Assembly: GCF_017498485.1 (NCBI RefSeq)
Contig: NZ_CP071795.1
Coordinates: 558,001-622,000 of the forward strand
DNA length: 64,000 nt
Reading direction: 5' to 3'
Source: Polaribacter batillariae
GTDB lineage: Bacteria > Bacteroidota > Bacteroidia > Flavobacteriales > Flavobacteriaceae
In this document: positions 26,121-34,311 of the stretch, piece after piece
How the letters are laid out: each line of letters begins with the position of its first letter
How positions within the stretch are numbered: position 1 is the first letter of the stretch
Position numbers and translations under genes: made by a program
The notes under the pieces: model-generated
Told to the model about the DNA's origin: nothing
The model's database searches: none
Seen by the model: the letters and a program-made list of their open reading frames with translations, nothing else

Positions 26121-26792
26121 ATGAATCAAAAAATAAAGTTTACATTTCTTACCCTATGCTGTTTAATTACTGTTCCATTTTTTGGGCAATTAGATAAAGT
26201 AAATGGCGGAAAAACAAATGAAAAAGGAACATCTATTACTTTAAAAAACAAGAAAACTTCAGTAAAACCAACTTCTATCGAATTAAAAGGCGATTTGGGT
26301 TTTAAAAAAGCATACGAAATAGAACAAAAGAAGTTACAACAACAGCAAGACAAAGAAAAACTTTTAAACAAAGGAATTTTAACAGAAAAAAAATTAACCG
26401 AAGCTCGTTTTTTAAAAGCATTTAAGAAAATAAAAGGTCGCTATATTTATCCAAAAATCGATCAAGATTTAGGTAGCATTCGAACAAACTCGAATAGTGT
26501 AAATATTATTTGTAGAGATTATCAATACCCAGATGGAGATAGGGTGACTATTTTAGTAGATGGTATTCCTGTAGTAACCAACATTGTATTAAAACAGCGC
26601 TACCAAAGTTTTAATATTCCCTTAAAAGTTGGTATTAATAAAATAACCATATTGGCTTTAAACCAAGGAACTTCTGGTCCAAATACTGCTGCATTTAAAG
26701 TTTATAACGATGCTGGTATGCTACTTTCTTCTAACGAATGGAATTTAGCCACAGGTGCAAAAGCTACGTTACTGGTCGCAAAAGACAAATAA
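26121..26792 (+). CDS. Secreted protein of unknown function
   Basis: A 223-residue protein with a signal peptide ending near PFFGQ. The first half is basic and helical (KKAYEIEQKKLQQQQDKEKLL looks like a short coiled coil); the second half is beta-rich (VNIICRDYQYPDGDRVTILVDG, FNIPLKVGINKITILALNQG), recalling a small Ig-like or carbohydrate-binding fold. I do not recognise the family. It stands just upstream of pdhA, 128 bases away. Confidence 0.7.
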   Translation: MNQKIKFTFLTLCCLITVPFFGQLDKVNGGKTNEKGTSITLKNKKTSVKPTSIELKGDLGFKKAYEIEQKKLQQQQDKEKLLNKGILTEKKLTEARFLKAFKKIKGRYIYPKIDQDLGSIRTNSNSVNIICRDYQYPDGDRVTILVDGIPVVTNIVLKQRYQSFNIPLKVGINKITILALNQGTSGPNTAAFKVYNDAGMLLSSNEWNLATGAKATLLVAKDK

Positions 26793-26920
26793 ACAGCCTA
26801 CGAAATCGTTTGAGTTAAATCGAAAAATGATGTTTTTTTATTCTATTTAAAACCGTTATTTTTGTATTCCGATTCTAAAAAACCAAATTAGAATCTTCAT
26901 TACAAATAAGAATCATTAGA

Positions 26921-27910
26921 ATGAAAAAAATCACCAAACAAACCTACTTAGATTGGTACAAAGACATGCTTTTTTGGCGTAAATTCGAAGACAAGTTAGC
27001 ATCCGTTTACATTCAGCAAAAAGTAAGAGGTTTCTTACATTTGTACAATGGACAAGAAGCTATTTTAGCAGGAGCCTTACATGCAATGGACTTAACGAAA
27101 GATAAAATGATTACTGCATACAGAAATCACGTACAGCCAATTGGTATGGGAGAAGACCCTAAAAAAGTAATGGCAGAATTGTTTGGAAAAGCAACAGGAA
27201 CCTCCAAAGGAATGGGCGGTTCTATGCATATTTTTTCTAAAGAATTTCGTTTTTATGGAGGGCATGGAATCGTTGGAGGGCAAATACCTTTAGGAGCAGG
27301 CATTGCATTCGCAGATAAATACAAAGGTAGCGATGCTGTAACATTAACCTGTTTTGGAGATGGTGCTGCAAGACAAGGCTCTTTACATGAAGCTTTTAAC
27401 ATGGCAATGTTGTGGAAATTACCCGTAATTTTTATTGTTGAAAACAACGGTTATGCAATGGGAACTTCTGTAGAAAGAACAGCAAATCATACAGATATTT
27501 GGAAACTTGGTTTAGGTTACGAAATGCCTTGTGGACCAGTTGACGCGATGAATCCTATTAAAGTCGCAGAAGCTGTAGATGAAGCAATCCAAAGAGCAAG
27601 ACGTGGAGATGGACCTACTTTCTTAGAAATGAAAACCTATAGATATAGGGGGCATTCTATGTCAGATGCACAGCATTATAGAACAAAAGATGAAGTTGAA
27701 GAGTACAAAAAAATAGACCCTATTACGCAAGTAAAAGATGTTATTTTAGAAAAAAAATACGCTACAGAAGAAGAAATATCTGCAATAGATAAAGAAGTAA
27801 AGAAAATGGTGGCCGAATGCGAAAAATTCGCAGAAGAATCTCCATTTCCAGAAACTCAACAATTGTATGATATGGTTTATGAACAAGAAAATTATCCTTT
27901 TATAAGTTAA
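26921..27910 (+). CDS. pdhA: Pyruvate dehydrogenase E1 component, alpha subunit
   Basis: A 329-residue protein, right for E1-alpha. The thiamine diphosphate motif is GDGAARQGSLHEAFNMAML with the later ENNGYAMGTS (about residues 145-185), and the regulatory-loop region reads YRYRGHSMSDAQHYR. It decarboxylates pyruvate and transfers the hydroxyethyl group to E2 lipoyl domains. The E2 gene follows after 3 bases. No E1-beta gene is in the window, so it must be coded elsewhere. Confidence 0.95.
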   Translation: MKKITKQTYLDWYKDMLFWRKFEDKLASVYIQQKVRGFLHLYNGQEAILAGALHAMDLTKDKMITAYRNHVQPIGMGEDPKKVMAELFGKATGTSKGMGGSMHIFSKEFRFYGGHGIVGGQIPLGAGIAFADKYKGSDAVTLTCFGDGAARQGSLHEAFNMAMLWKLPVIFIVENNGYAMGTSVERTANHTDIWKLGLGYEMPCGPVDAMNPIKVAEAVDEAIQRARRGDGPTFLEMKTYRYRGHSMSDAQHYRTKDEVEEYKKIDPITQVKDVILEKKYATEEEISAIDKEVKKMVAECEKFAEESPFPETQQLYDMVYEQENYPFIS

Positions 27911-27913
27911 GAT

Positions 27914-29596
27914 ATGGCTACAGTTGTAAATATGCCGCGTTTAAGCGACACCATGGAAGAAGGTGTTGTTGCGAAATGGTTAAAAAAAGTTGGAGATAAA
28001 ATAGAAGAAGGTGATATTTTAGCAGAAATCGAAACAGATAAAGCTACAATGGAATTCGAATCTTTTCACGAAGGTGTTTTATTACACATTGGTGTACAAG
28101 AAGGCGAAACTTCTCCTGTCGATAAATTATTGGCAATTATTGGTGAAGAAGGCGAAGATATTTCCGATCTTATTTCTGGTGGTTCTTCTGATAAAAAATC
28201 AGAAGAGAAAGAAGAGGTTAAAGATACTAAAGAAGACAAAAGCGAAGATGCTAAGGAAGATGATGGTGCTGCTGAAAACGACAACACTTCTAATAATAAT
28301 GCTGAAATACCAGAAGGCGTTAATGTAATTACAATGCCACGTCTAAGTGATACTATGACAGATGGTACTGTGGCTACTTGGTTAAAAAAAGAAGGTGATG
28401 CTGTTAAAGAAGGCGATATTTTAGCTGAAATTGAAACAGACAAAGCAACCATGGAGTTTGAGTGTTTCTACGAAGGAACCATCTTATACATTGGTGTGCA
28501 AGAAGGAGAAACTGCACCTGTAGATAGCTTATTAACCATTATAGGACCTGCTGGAACAGATGTTTCTGCATTGGTTAAAAATGGTGGATCTGCAGCTAAT
28601 AAATCTTCAGAAAAAAAATCAGAAGCTAAATCTGAACCTAAAACAGAAAAGAAAGAAGAAAAATCTTCTGATAAAAAAGAAGAAACAAAAACTTCAAATA
28701 CTAATAATGCGAACGGTCGTATTTTCGCATCTCCACTAGCAAAGAAAATTGCTACCGATAAAGGAATTAATTTAGCAGATGTAACAGGTTCTGGTGAAAA
28801 CGGAAGAATCATTAAAAAAGATGTCGAAAATTACACACCTAAAGCTACAGTTTCTGTAGAAACTCCTTCTCCAGCCTCTAGTGCTGCAACTCCATCTTTT
28901 TCTATTACTGGAGAAGAAAAATCAGAAGAAGTTAAAAACTCGCAAATGCGTAAAGCAATTGCAAAATCTTTAGGAAACTCTAAATTCTCTGCCCCCGATT
29001 TCAGTTTAAATATTGAAGTTGATATGGACAATGCAATGGCTTCTCGTAAAACCATTAATGCAATACCAGATATAAAAGTTTCTTTTAACGATATGGTTGT
29101 AAAAGCCTGTGCAATGGCATTACAAAAACACCCACAAGTAAATACTTCTTGGGCAGATAATCATACAATTTATCATCGTCATATTCACATAGGTGTTGCT
29201 GTTGCTGTAGATGAAGGTTTGTTAGTACCTGTTATAAAACATACAAACCAAATGAGTTTAACTCAAATTGGTGCGACTGTTAGAGATTTGGCCGGAAAAG
29301 CAAGAAATAAAAAAATTACGCCTGCAGAAATGCAAGGAAGTACTTTTACGGTTTCTAATTTAGGAATGTTTGGTATCGATAACTTTACATCGATTATCAA
29401 CCAACCCAACTCAGCAATTTTATCTGTAGGTACAATTGTAGAAAAACCAGTTGTTAAAAACGGACAAATTGTTATTGGAAATACCATGAAATTGACGTTG
29501 ACTTGCGACCATAGAACTGTAGATGGCGCTGTGGGTGCTCAATTTTTACAAACATTAAAAACGTTTATCGAAAACCCAGTTACCATGTTAGCCTAG
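27914..29596 (+). CDS. pdhC: Pyruvate dehydrogenase E2 (dihydrolipoyl acetyltransferase), two lipoyl domains
   Basis: A 560-residue protein with two lipoyl domains, each with EIETDKATMEFE where the Lys is lipoylated (about residues 43 and 181). Acidic and Lys/Ser-rich linkers follow each, then a peripheral-subunit-binding domain (FASPLAKKIATDKGINLADV, about 272-310), and a C-terminal catalytic domain ending with the active-site DHRTVDGAVGAQF. It passes acetyl groups to CoA. It is coupled to pdhA. Confidence 0.95.
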   Translation: MATVVNMPRLSDTMEEGVVAKWLKKVGDKIEEGDILAEIETDKATMEFESFHEGVLLHIGVQEGETSPVDKLLAIIGEEGEDISDLISGGSSDKKSEEKEEVKDTKEDKSEDAKEDDGAAENDNTSNNNAEIPEGVNVITMPRLSDTMTDGTVATWLKKEGDAVKEGDILAEIETDKATMEFECFYEGTILYIGVQEGETAPVDSLLTIIGPAGTDVSALVKNGGSAANKSSEKKSEAKSEPKTEKKEEKSSDKKEETKTSNTNNANGRIFASPLAKKIATDKGINLADVTGSGENGRIIKKDVENYTPKATVSVETPSPASSAATPSFSITGEEKSEEVKNSQMRKAIAKSLGNSKFSAPDFSLNIEVDMDNAMASRKTINAIPDIKVSFNDMVVKACAMALQKHPQVNTSWADNHTIYHRHIHIGVAVAVDEGLLVPVIKHTNQMSLTQIGATVRDLAGKARNKKITPAEMQGSTFTVSNLGMFGIDNFTSIINQPNSAILSVGTIVEKPVVKNGQIVIGNTMKLTLTCDHRTVDGAVGAQFLQTLKTFIENPVTMLA

Positions 29597-29629
29597 TTTT
29601 CTTTTAAAAATAATTACTGGAGGCTGTCA

Positions 29630-29795
29630 CAAAAGTTAAATTTAACTGTCATTTTGCTTTACTAAAAATCAAAAATATATTTTGATTGAAAGTAGCTAAC
29701 AAAGTTATTGGAAAATCTAAAATATTGAAATTCAATAAATAAGATTTCTCCATTACAGTCGAAATGACAAGTTTTTATACTTTCGAGACAGCTTC
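29630..29795 (+). repeat. MITE-like dispersed repeat with terminal inverted repeats
   Basis: The ends GAGGCTGTCACAAAAG (about 29631) and CTTTCGAGACAGCTTC (about 29780) are complementary at 13 of 16 positions. The interior contains a GTCGAAATGAC repeat end and matches 17808-17957 in inverted orientation. No coding potential. With the hairpin at 29916 it accounts for most of the 29597-29979 gap. Confidence 0.75.
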
Positions 29796-29915
29796 TTTTT
29801 TATTTTTAACATGAGTTAATTCAATGCAACTCCACTATACTGCTTATTATTAATACCATTTATGATGATCTCTAGCGGAACGAATTGGCTGCTGTTTCGA
29901 AAAAATAATTTATAA

Positions 29916-29948
29916 AAAAATAGCCTCGAAAATTTCGAGGCTATTTTT
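29916..29948. terminator. Bidirectional terminator between pdhC and the DUF6263 gene
   Basis: AAAAATAGCCTCGAAA pairs perfectly with TTTCGAGGCTATTTTT, giving a 16-bp stem with A/T runs on both sides, so it can end both convergent transcripts. Confidence 0.9.
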
Positions 29949-29979
29949 AATTTATCTTTAAAAAGTAGTAATACTGATA

Positions 29980-30714
29980 TTACATTTTTGTCATCGAAGA
30001 TTCTACACCCGTTAAGATTTCTTGACCTTGTACTGTCATTTTCATATCTATTTTTGAGTTAGAAGGGATTCCTGATTTTCTATCGACATTCATATTTCCA
30101 GAAATAGTTCCTGTTGCCATTCCACCAACAGTTCCAGTAACTTCTAATTTTACGTTATTGGCAGTTATTTCTACAACTTTGTAGTTAAATTTTAACTCCA
30201 TTCCTTTTTCATTCTTATCCATAGACCACTCAGTTCCAACTTTTACGGCTTCTTTTGGGTATATAACATTGCCAGATTGTTTTAGCATATCTTCTGCTCC
30301 AGGAACATTAGGCGTTACTGTGGTCTCTAAAACTTCTCCACGATTGTTTCCTTTAGTAGTAAACTTAGCTTTTAAGAACGGTTTCATTTGGGTCGCAAGC
30401 ATTTTTCCCATCTGATCTAAATCTTCTTCTTTTGTAGAAGAATTATAACTCATAATTTGCCCACCTTGCATCATGTCCATAGACATTTTTTCTATTTTCA
30501 TATTAGACGTAAACAAATCTCCTGTAACAGAAGCTATATCTTGTTTCATAGTCATTTTAATTGTAGAAGACATTGCTGCACCTGCATTCTGGGTAACTTT
30601 CATGTCTATTTTATAAGTATCTCCTTTCGCATAATTAAGTCTTAACAATGCTGTTTCTTGTGCTGTTGCATTAAATGCTGTTGCCAACACAAATAAAATT
30701 AACAATTTTTTCAT
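29980..30714 (-). CDS. DUF6263-like secreted protein
   Basis: A 244-residue protein with signal peptide (MKKLLILFVLATAFNATAQ) and a beta-rich mature part: LLRLNYAKGDTYKIDMKVTQ, a Met-rich stretch KIEKMSMDMMQGGQIM, then VKVGTEWSMDKNEKGMELKFNYKVVEI and a final SKIDMKMTVQGQEIL. This pattern fits DUF6263, whose role is unknown; long curved sheets suggest a lipid- or hydrophobe-binding shape, but that is a guess. It is downstream of the 30820-32184 gene with a terminator between them. Confidence 0.75.
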   Translation of the reverse strand: MKKLLILFVLATAFNATAQETALLRLNYAKGDTYKIDMKVTQNAGAAMSSTIKMTMKQDIASVTGDLFTSNMKIEKMSMDMMQGGQIMSYNSSTKEEDLDQMGKMLATQMKPFLKAKFTTKGNNRGEVLETTVTPNVPGAEDMLKQSGNVIYPKEAVKVGTEWSMDKNEKGMELKFNYKVVEITANNVKLEVTGTVGGMATGTISGNMNVDRKSGIPSNSKIDMKMTVQGQEILTGVESSMTKM

Positions 30715-30766
30715 TTTTGTTTTTAGTTTTAAATTTATTATTCTGCGAATATAATTGAATCTAAAT

Positions 30767-30794
30767 AAAAATGCTCAGAAAACCTGAGCATTTT
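30767..30794 (-). terminator. Terminator after the second 2-oxoacid dehydrogenase E2 gene
   Basis: AAAATGCTCAG pairs with CTGAGCATTTT around a six-base loop, 26 bases beyond the stop of the minus-strand E2 gene. Confidence 0.85.
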
Positions 30795-30819
30795 AGAATT
30801 CTATGATTTTTTTAACTTT

Positions 30820-32184
30820 TTAGAAATCTTGATTTACATCCCAAGATTCTAAAATTTCTTTTAAGGTTTTTATAAACATGCCCCCTAAAGCACCATTTAC
30901 CACTCTATGATCGTAAGAATGAGACACAAACATTTTTTGTCTAATTCCTATAAAATCGCCTTCTGGAGTTTCGATAACAGCAGGCACTTTTCTAATAGCT
31001 CCTAAAGCTAAAATGGCAACTTGTGGTTGGTTAATAATTGGTGTTCCCATTACAGAACCAAAGCTACCAACATTTGTTACGGTATAAGTTCCTCCTTGAA
31101 TTTCATCGGGTTTTAAAGCATTATTTCTTGCTCTGGTTGCCAAATCATTTACAGATTTTGTCATGCCCACTAAATTCAACTGATCTGCATTTTTAATTAC
31201 GGGTACTATTAAATTTCCATCTGGCAAGGCTGCAGCCATTCCTAAATTAATATTTTTCTTTTTAATAATGTTCTCGCCATCTACAGCAATATTAATTAAC
31301 GGATATTTTTTTATGGTAGAGGCAACAGCTTGCATTAAAATTGGTGTAAAAGTAAGCTTCTCTCCTTCTCTTTTAAAGAAAGCATCTTTTACTTTGGCTC
31401 TCCATTTTACAATATTGGTAACATCGATTTCTATAAACGATTGTACATGTGCAGAAGTTTGTACAGAGTTTACCATATGCTTGGCAATCAATTTACCCAT
31501 TCTACTCATTTCAATTACTTCATCTGCTCCATTTACAGAAACTGGTGTTGCTTTTTGAGCCTCATTTTGATTTGGCTTTTCTGCTTTAGGTTCTTGTTTA
31601 GATTGAGTTTTCTCGATGGAGCCTGCATTGAGCGCAGTCGAAATGCTCGAAATAGCAGGAGTATTTTCTCTATTTTCTATGAAAGATAAAATGTCTTCTT
31701 TTGTAACTCTTCCATCTTTTCCAGAACCCTTAATGGTTTCTAACTCTTCCATAGAAACGCCTTCTGTTTTGGCAATATTTCTAACCAAAGGCGAATAAAA
31801 CTTACCCGAATTTGAAATTTTAGATATAGGGGTCGCAACAACTTCGTTCGCTTTTTCGATTGTTTTTTCTACTTGTGCAACCTCTTTTGGTGTTTCCGCT
31901 ATAGAAGTTTCCAATTTTGGCGCTTCTTCTGTAGTCTCTTCTCCTTCTGTTTCAATAATTGCAATGGTATCTCCAACTGCAACAACCTCATCTTTTTCGT
32001 ATAAAATTTCAACTAAAGTTCCTTCTACTTCAGAAGGTACTTCAGAATCTACTTTATCTGTTGCAATTTCTACAATAGCTTCATCCAATTCTATGGAATC
32101 GCCTACTTCTTTTAACCAAGATGTAATGGTTGCTTCTGCAACACTTTCTCCCATCTTTGGTAGTTTTAATTCAAATCTTGCCAT
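30820..32184 (-). CDS. 2-oxoacid dehydrogenase E2 (probably branched-chain), one lipoyl domain
   Basis: A 454-residue acyltransferase: lipoyl domain (MARFELKLPKMGESVAEATI, with EIATDKVDSEVPSE near residue 43), linker, peripheral-subunit-binding domain (FYSPLVRNIAKTEGVSMEEL, about 128-165), second linker, and catalytic domain ending HSYDHRVVNGALGGMF. The start resembles the branched-chain E2 of flavobacteria more than SucB, but the substrate is inferred. In the active-site motif the usual Asp-Gly is Asn-Gly. The second linker (about residues 178-192) is coded in part by an inserted palindromic repeat (31612-31650). Confidence 0.88.
   Translation of the reverse strand: MARFELKLPKMGESVAEATITSWLKEVGDSIELDEAIVEIATDKVDSEVPSEVEGTLVEILYEKDEVVAVGDTIAIIETEGEETTEEAPKLETSIAETPKEVAQVEKTIEKANEVVATPISKISNSGKFYSPLVRNIAKTEGVSMEELETIKGSGKDGRVTKEDILSFIENRENTPAISSISTALNAGSIEKTQSKQEPKAEKPNQNEAQKATPVSVNGADEVIEMSRMGKLIAKHMVNSVQTSAHVQSFIEIDVTNIVKWRAKVKDAFFKREGEKLTFTPILMQAVASTIKKYPLINIAVDGENIIKKKNINLGMAAALPDGNLIVPVIKNADQLNLVGMTKSVNDLATRARNNALKPDEIQGGTYTVTNVGSFGSVMGTPIINQPQVAILALGAIRKVPAVIETPEGDFIGIRQKMFVSHSYDHRVVNGALGGMFIKTLKEILESWDVNQDF
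31612..31650. repeat. Palindromic repeat inside the E2 coding sequence
   Basis: The core TGAGCGCAGTCGAAATG with flanking TGCTCGAAAT matches the dispersed TCGA repeat of the intergenic copies, and CCTGC/GCAGG bracket it. It is read in frame as part of the disordered linker. Confidence 0.75.
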
Positions 32185-32206
32185 TATTAAGTGATTTTAA
32201 GGATTG

Positions 32207-32240
32207 CAAAAGTACAAAAAAAACGATGATTTTACAGCAA
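32207..32240 (-). promoter_or_regulatory. Promoter of the second E2 gene
   Basis: On the minus strand TACTTTTG (32207-32214) fits the -7 consensus, with TTG at 32238-32240 about 23 bases further upstream. The ATG (32182-32184) is 22 bases downstream. Confidence 0.6.
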
Positions 32241-32402
32241 AAATTACAATGAAAAAGATGCTTTGAAAGCATTTTTTATTAAATTATTCGTAATAAAAAA
32301 AACTAAAAATAGATTATATTATATATAATTTAATTTTTAGCTGAAATTTTAAATATTTGATAATACTTAAATGCGCTTTCTTTAATTTTATTTTTGCTTT
32401 TT

Positions 32403-32540
32403 CTAACTCTCTTTTTGTTTTTGCCAATGCTGTTTTAGTGTTTTAAAATCGCTTTCTGCAATATTATGTTGGGCGACTAAGTTTTTGTGAAACTTCTTGT
32501 CATTCAAATAAAAAAGAAAAGGAACTTTCTGCTCTATTAA
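32403..32540 (-). pseudogene. Possible coding remnant in the 32215-32655 gap
   Basis: On the minus strand an open frame without start codon reads KVPFLFYLNDKKFHKNLVAQ, continues HNIAESDFKTLKQHWQKQKES and stops at about 32420. The composition looks like protein rather than random sequence. It overlaps the bcp terminator hairpin, so it is probably a decayed gene end. The rest of the 32241-32655 gap is AT-rich with nothing else I can name. Confidence 0.25.
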
Positions 32541-32557
32541 ATATTACAGAAAGTTCC
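32511..32557 (-). terminator. Terminator downstream of bcp
   Basis: GGAACTTTCTG (32521-32531) and CAGAAAGTTCC (32547-32557) form a perfect 11-bp stem; on the minus strand it is followed by TTTTCTTTTTT. It lies about 100 bases beyond the bcp stop. Confidence 0.75.
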
Positions 32558-32655
32558 TTAAAATCTCATAAAAGAGAGTTATTTGAAATTACCAATACTA
32601 ATAAAAGTACTTCAGAATGAATAAAATTCGGAATTCAGCAAGGTTTAATAGTTGC

Positions 32656-33108
32656 TTAGCCTAAAATTTGTGAGGCATGTACTTTGGTTTTTACTTTGGT
32701 AATAATGTCTTCAATAACTCCATTTTCGTCGATAACAAAGGTCGTTCTATGAATTCCATCATATTCTTTTCCCATAAATTTCTTTGGTCCCCAAACGCCA
32801 TAAGCCTTAATTACAGTTTTGTCTTCGTCTGCTAAAAGCGGAAAAGGTAATTCGTGTTTGTTAATCCAATTTTGTTGTCTTTTTGCAGAATCTGCACTTG
32901 CACCTAAAACATCGTAACCTTTGGCTAAAAAAGATTGATAATTGTCTCGCAAATCACAAGCTTCGTTCGTACAACCAGGGGTACTTGCTTTTGGATAAAA
33001 GAATAAAACTAATTTTTTGCCTGAATAATCGCTTAGTTTTATGGTGTTTCCTGCATTGTCTTTTGCTTCGAATTGTGGTGCTTTATCTCCTATTTTTAGT
33101 GTTGTCAT
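32656..33108 (-). CDS. bcp: Thioredoxin-dependent peroxiredoxin (Bcp / PrxQ)
   Basis: From ATG 33108 (MTTLKIGDKAPQFEAKD) the protein is 150 residues. The active site STPGCTNEACDLRD has the peroxidatic Cys and, five residues on, the resolving Cys of the PrxQ alpha-helical type. It reduces peroxides using thioredoxin in the cytoplasm. A start six codons upstream (33126) overlaps the -7 element TATATTTG (33124-33131, minus strand), so 33108 is preferred. It diverges from nth. Confidence 0.94.
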   Translation of the reverse strand: MTTLKIGDKAPQFEAKDNAGNTIKLSDYSGKKLVLFFYPKASTPGCTNEACDLRDNYQSFLAKGYDVLGASADSAKRQQNWINKHELPFPLLADEDKTVIKAYGVWGPKKFMGKEYDGIHRTTFVIDENGVIEDIITKVKTKVHASQILG

Positions 33109-33164
33109 ATTTTTATTTTTTAACAAATATACAAAGCAGAAAGATTAATTTCTAAATAAGAAAT

Positions 33165-33191
33165 TTGTTTAACAAGATATTAATAACTTTG
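33165..33191 (+). promoter_or_regulatory. Promoter of nth
   Basis: TTG (33165-33167) and TAACTTTG (33184-33191) are 16 bases apart and end 31 bases before the nth ATG. The bcp -7 element lies in the same 114-bp space on the other strand. Confidence 0.65.
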
Positions 33192-33222
33192 GTTTTTTAA
33201 ATTCTAAACTTATAGCTTAAGA

Positions 33223-33876
33223 ATGAACAAACAAGAAAAAGTACAATTCGTAATCGATACACTACAGATATTATATCCAGAAATTCCAATTCCTTTAGAT
33301 CATAAAGACCCTTATACACTATTAGTTGCAGTTTTATTATCTGCACAATGTACAGATGTTCGTGTAAACCAAATTACACCTTTGTTGTTTGCTAGAGCAG
33401 ACAATCCTTTTGATATGGTAAAAATGTCTGTGGAAGAAATTAAAGAAATTATTAGACCTTGTGGTTTGTCGCCAATGAAATCGAAAGGAATTTATGGTTT
33501 ATCGAAAATACTAATCGAAAAATATAATGGCAAGGTGCCAGCATCTTTTGAAGGTTTAGAAGAATTACCTGCAGTTGGGCACAAAACCGCAAGTGTTGTA
33601 ATGAGCCAGGCTTTTGGAATTCCTGCTTTTCCTATAGATACACATATTTTACGTTTAATGTATCGTTGGAATTTATCGAACGGAAAAAGTGTTGCACAAA
33701 CCGAAAAAGACGCAAAACGCTTGTTTCCTAAAGAATTATGGAACGATTTACATTTACAAATTATTTGGTATGGTCGTGAGTATTCCCCAGCTCGTGGTTG
33801 GAATTTAGAAAAAGACATTATTACAAAAACGATTGGTAGAAAATCTGTTTTAGATGCTTATTATAAGAAAAAGTAA
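33223..33876 (+). CDS. nth: Endonuclease III-type DNA glycosylase/AP lyase lacking the Fe-S cysteines
   Basis: A 217-residue HhH-GPD protein. The helix-hairpin-helix segment LEELPAVGHKTASVVMSQAF has the catalytic Lys, and AFPIDTHILRL the catalytic Asp, as in Nth. It removes oxidised pyrimidines from DNA and cuts the abasic site. The C-terminus after LHLQIIWYGREYSPARGW has no Cys at all, so the four-Cys [4Fe-4S] loop of E. coli Nth is absent; the region is replaced by a Lys-rich end. Confidence 0.9.
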   Translation: MNKQEKVQFVIDTLQILYPEIPIPLDHKDPYTLLVAVLLSAQCTDVRVNQITPLLFARADNPFDMVKMSVEEIKEIIRPCGLSPMKSKGIYGLSKILIEKYNGKVPASFEGLEELPAVGHKTASVVMSQAFGIPAFPIDTHILRLMYRWNLSNGKSVAQTEKDAKRLFPKELWNDLHLQIIWYGREYSPARGWNLEKDIITKTIGRKSVLDAYYKKK

Positions 33877-34072
33877 GGTTATTATACAGAGATTTCTACG
33901 TAGTGTAAATTTAAAAAACACAGATTTACATGGATTATTATGTATAAATTTTTGACAAAATTTTATTGATTACAATTGAATAACAAAAATAATATTAGAA
34001 TTCTTAACATTATTTCCAAAAAGATAGGAATTCTTTCCCTTTGGGCAAATTAAAAAAGAGGTTTTGGGTTCT

Positions 34073-34104
34073 AAAAAAAGCCTCAACGATTGTTGAAGCT
34101 TTTT
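34073..34104. terminator. Terminator after the small gene at 34111-34251
   Basis: AAAAAGCCTCAAC pairs with GTTGAAGCTTTTT (one mismatch) around a short loop, with A and T runs on either side. It begins 7 bases beyond the stop of the 46-residue gene. The 33877-34072 part of the gap shows nothing else. Confidence 0.8.
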
Positions 34105-34110
34105 CCACTC

Positions 34111-34251
34111 TTAATTCAAATTCAATTCAATAAAATCTTTTGATTTGGTTTTTACAATAGTTAGCGATTTGGAAAAATTAATCAAAAATTGAACTGTTTC
34201 TTTTTTTGGTTGCATCTGTAAATTAGACGACTTTTTGGAGTAAATTTGCAT
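34111..34251 (-). CDS. 46-residue conserved-looking small protein downstream of the sigma factor
   Basis: The frame from ATG 34251 to TAA 34111-34113 reads MQIYSKKSSNLQMQPKKE, then TVQFLINFSKSLTIVKTKSK and ends DFIELNLN. The protein is basic with an amphipathic helix (QFLINFSKSLTIV), a plausible small regulatory protein. It lies 60 bases after the sigma-factor gene on the same strand and its stop is 7 bases from a terminator, both good signs of a real last gene of a two-gene transcript. Function unknown; it may modulate the sigma factor, which is inference from position only. Confidence 0.6.
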   Translation of the reverse strand: MQIYSKKSSNLQMQPKKETVQFLINFSKSLTIVKTKSKDFIELNLN

Positions 34252-34311
34252 CGTATAAGCTATTTAATTTATTGGTTATAAACAGTTAACGAAACAATTT
34301 TATAATTATTA

